Part shown: positions 20,250 through 35,000 of the stretch, in pieces
Layout of the letters: every line of letters begins with the position of its first letter
How positions within the stretch are numbered: the stretch's first letter is position 1
Assembly (NCBI RefSeq): GCF_964340395.1
Contig: NC_135562.1
Location: 2,870,134 to 2,905,133 of the forward strand
Direction: 5' to 3'
Length of the DNA: 35,000 bases
Source of the DNA: Glandiceps talaboti
Lineage: Eukaryota > Hemichordata > Enteropneusta > Spengelidae
Position numbers and translations under genes: made by a program
The notes under the pieces: model-generated
Database searches by the model: none
Told to the model about the DNA's origin: nothing
What the model saw: the letters and a program-made list of their open reading frames with translations, nothing else

Positions 20250-20768
20250 TTAAAATCTAAGCTTGATGACTGTTTATGTTAGCACGCCCCCAAACGGTTA
20301 CAAGTTGTCATATCTAGCAAATTGATCAAATCATAGAATTCCTGAAATATCCAATTGTTTCTCCAACATTTCTGCGCCAAACATCGAATAATTTTCGTAG
20401 TTGTTGACGTAAGCTTCACGATAAAACGGTTGACACAACTCTGAAGCAAAAAATAAACGAGACTCAGACACTCAATAACATGTGAATGAAGCACCAATGA
20501 GTCGTCAGTGGCAGCCCATCATGTTAACTGAATGGGGCCTGCTGAGATACATGTATACGGTTATCAAACAAAAGCTTAGACTTCAAGTAGAGAGGTGAAC
20601 GATAATGTAATAAAAGTCCTTGATTATTCAAGACTTCGATTCATGTACCTTGCGCATAGCATCTCGAAGTGATGATTCCATATAAACTATTAAAAGCGAG
20701 GGTCGACATTATCCAAACATATTTGTAAATTTTAAATCTGTCATCGTTTTGTGATAGGTGTCAACAGT

Positions 20769-27038
<6,270 letters not shown>

Positions 27039-27050
27039 AGTTTCTGGAAA

Positions 27051-34588
<7,538 letters not shown>

Positions 34589-35000
34589 GTGAGTATCATT
34601 GCAAAAAATATTTTAATTGTTTCCTTTCTGTGTTTGAATGACAATATTGTGTTGGAAAAATATCATAGAATCTCTCCCGTCAAAGGAATGCAAGTAATAC
34701 TCTGTAATAGTTAATCTGGGTTCCATATTTTTTTATATATGAGCGCCCTCGACGACTGTATCTTGGGGAAGTCAAGTTTAAGGACATAAATCGAGCATCA
34801 GCAACTTGAAAGTCATGCCATTTTGTCGACAGTGTATCATCTATAGTTTATTGAATATCTGCCTGCCTCCACATGCTTCTACGGGGGTGCCTCATGTAGT
34901 ACATGTACCCCTAAACTAAAGAAAACAATATATATCCAGATGAAAAAAATTAGGGGGGTGTTTGTTTGTTTGTTCGTTTTTGTTAGTATGCATAAATTGT

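Larger units (their letters stand above)
18095..20768. other. Divergent spacer between PUDP copy 2 and the PNPLA gene
   Basis: These two genes are transcribed away from each other, so the stretch should contain both promoters. The first 40 bp or so next to PUDP copy 2 (GATCAGGTCGATATTGGTAA region) are shared with the 5' flank of copy 1. A 37-bp palindrome lies at 18413-18449 and the TTAA-flanked palindromic element at 19904-20249. I see no convincing extra gene. Confidence 0.45.

Overview
The window is eukaryotic, metazoan nuclear DNA. The genes have several exons, GT-AG introns of about 0.3-2.3 kb and conserved intron phases. The sequence is AT-rich, with many long microsatellites, foldback elements and retroposon remnants. 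Nothing in it looks prokaryotic: there are no operons or ribosome binding sites. The gene families and repeat style suggest a marine invertebrate (a non-vertebrate deuterostome or a lophotrochozoan). I cannot place it more closely.

Layout from left to right. (1) 1-195, minus: first coding exon of an unrecognised single-pass membrane protein that runs off the left edge. (2) 3322-7363, plus: cyclase gene 1 (Pfam Cyclase / kynurenine formamidase / isatin hydrolase fold), five coding exons, with a signal peptide and a hydrophobic C-terminus that suggests a GPI anchor. (3) 7950-10875 and 13269-18094, minus: two tandem four-exon paralogues of the HAD hydrolase PUDP (pseudouridine-5'-phosphatase). 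Intron 2 of the second copy holds about 24 copies of a 67-bp minisatellite, and its probable ancestral dimer is still present in the first copy. (4) 20769-23516, plus: a PNPLA4-like patatin phospholipase with an N-terminal extension of about 11 acidic repeats. (5) 27051 to beyond 35000, plus: cyclase gene 2, which encodes at least two cyclase domains in one secreted polypeptide. One exon carries the end of domain 1 and the start of domain 2. The gene is cut by the right edge.

The genes do not form an obvious pathway. The two cyclase genes share intron positions and phases and are clearly related. They flank the PUDP pair and the PNPLA gene, so the locus has grown by local duplication at three scales: whole genes (PUDP, cyclase), a whole set of exons inside a gene (cyclase gene 2), and short units (67-bp intronic array, about 60-bp coding repeats in PNPLA).

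The most unusual features are the tandem-domain cyclase with its fused exon, the acidic-repeat/patatin fusion, the post-duplication 67-bp expansion, and a 346-bp near-perfect palindrome flanked by TTAA, which has an older relative in a cyclase intron. All gene models come from reading the sequence by eye, without transcript data.
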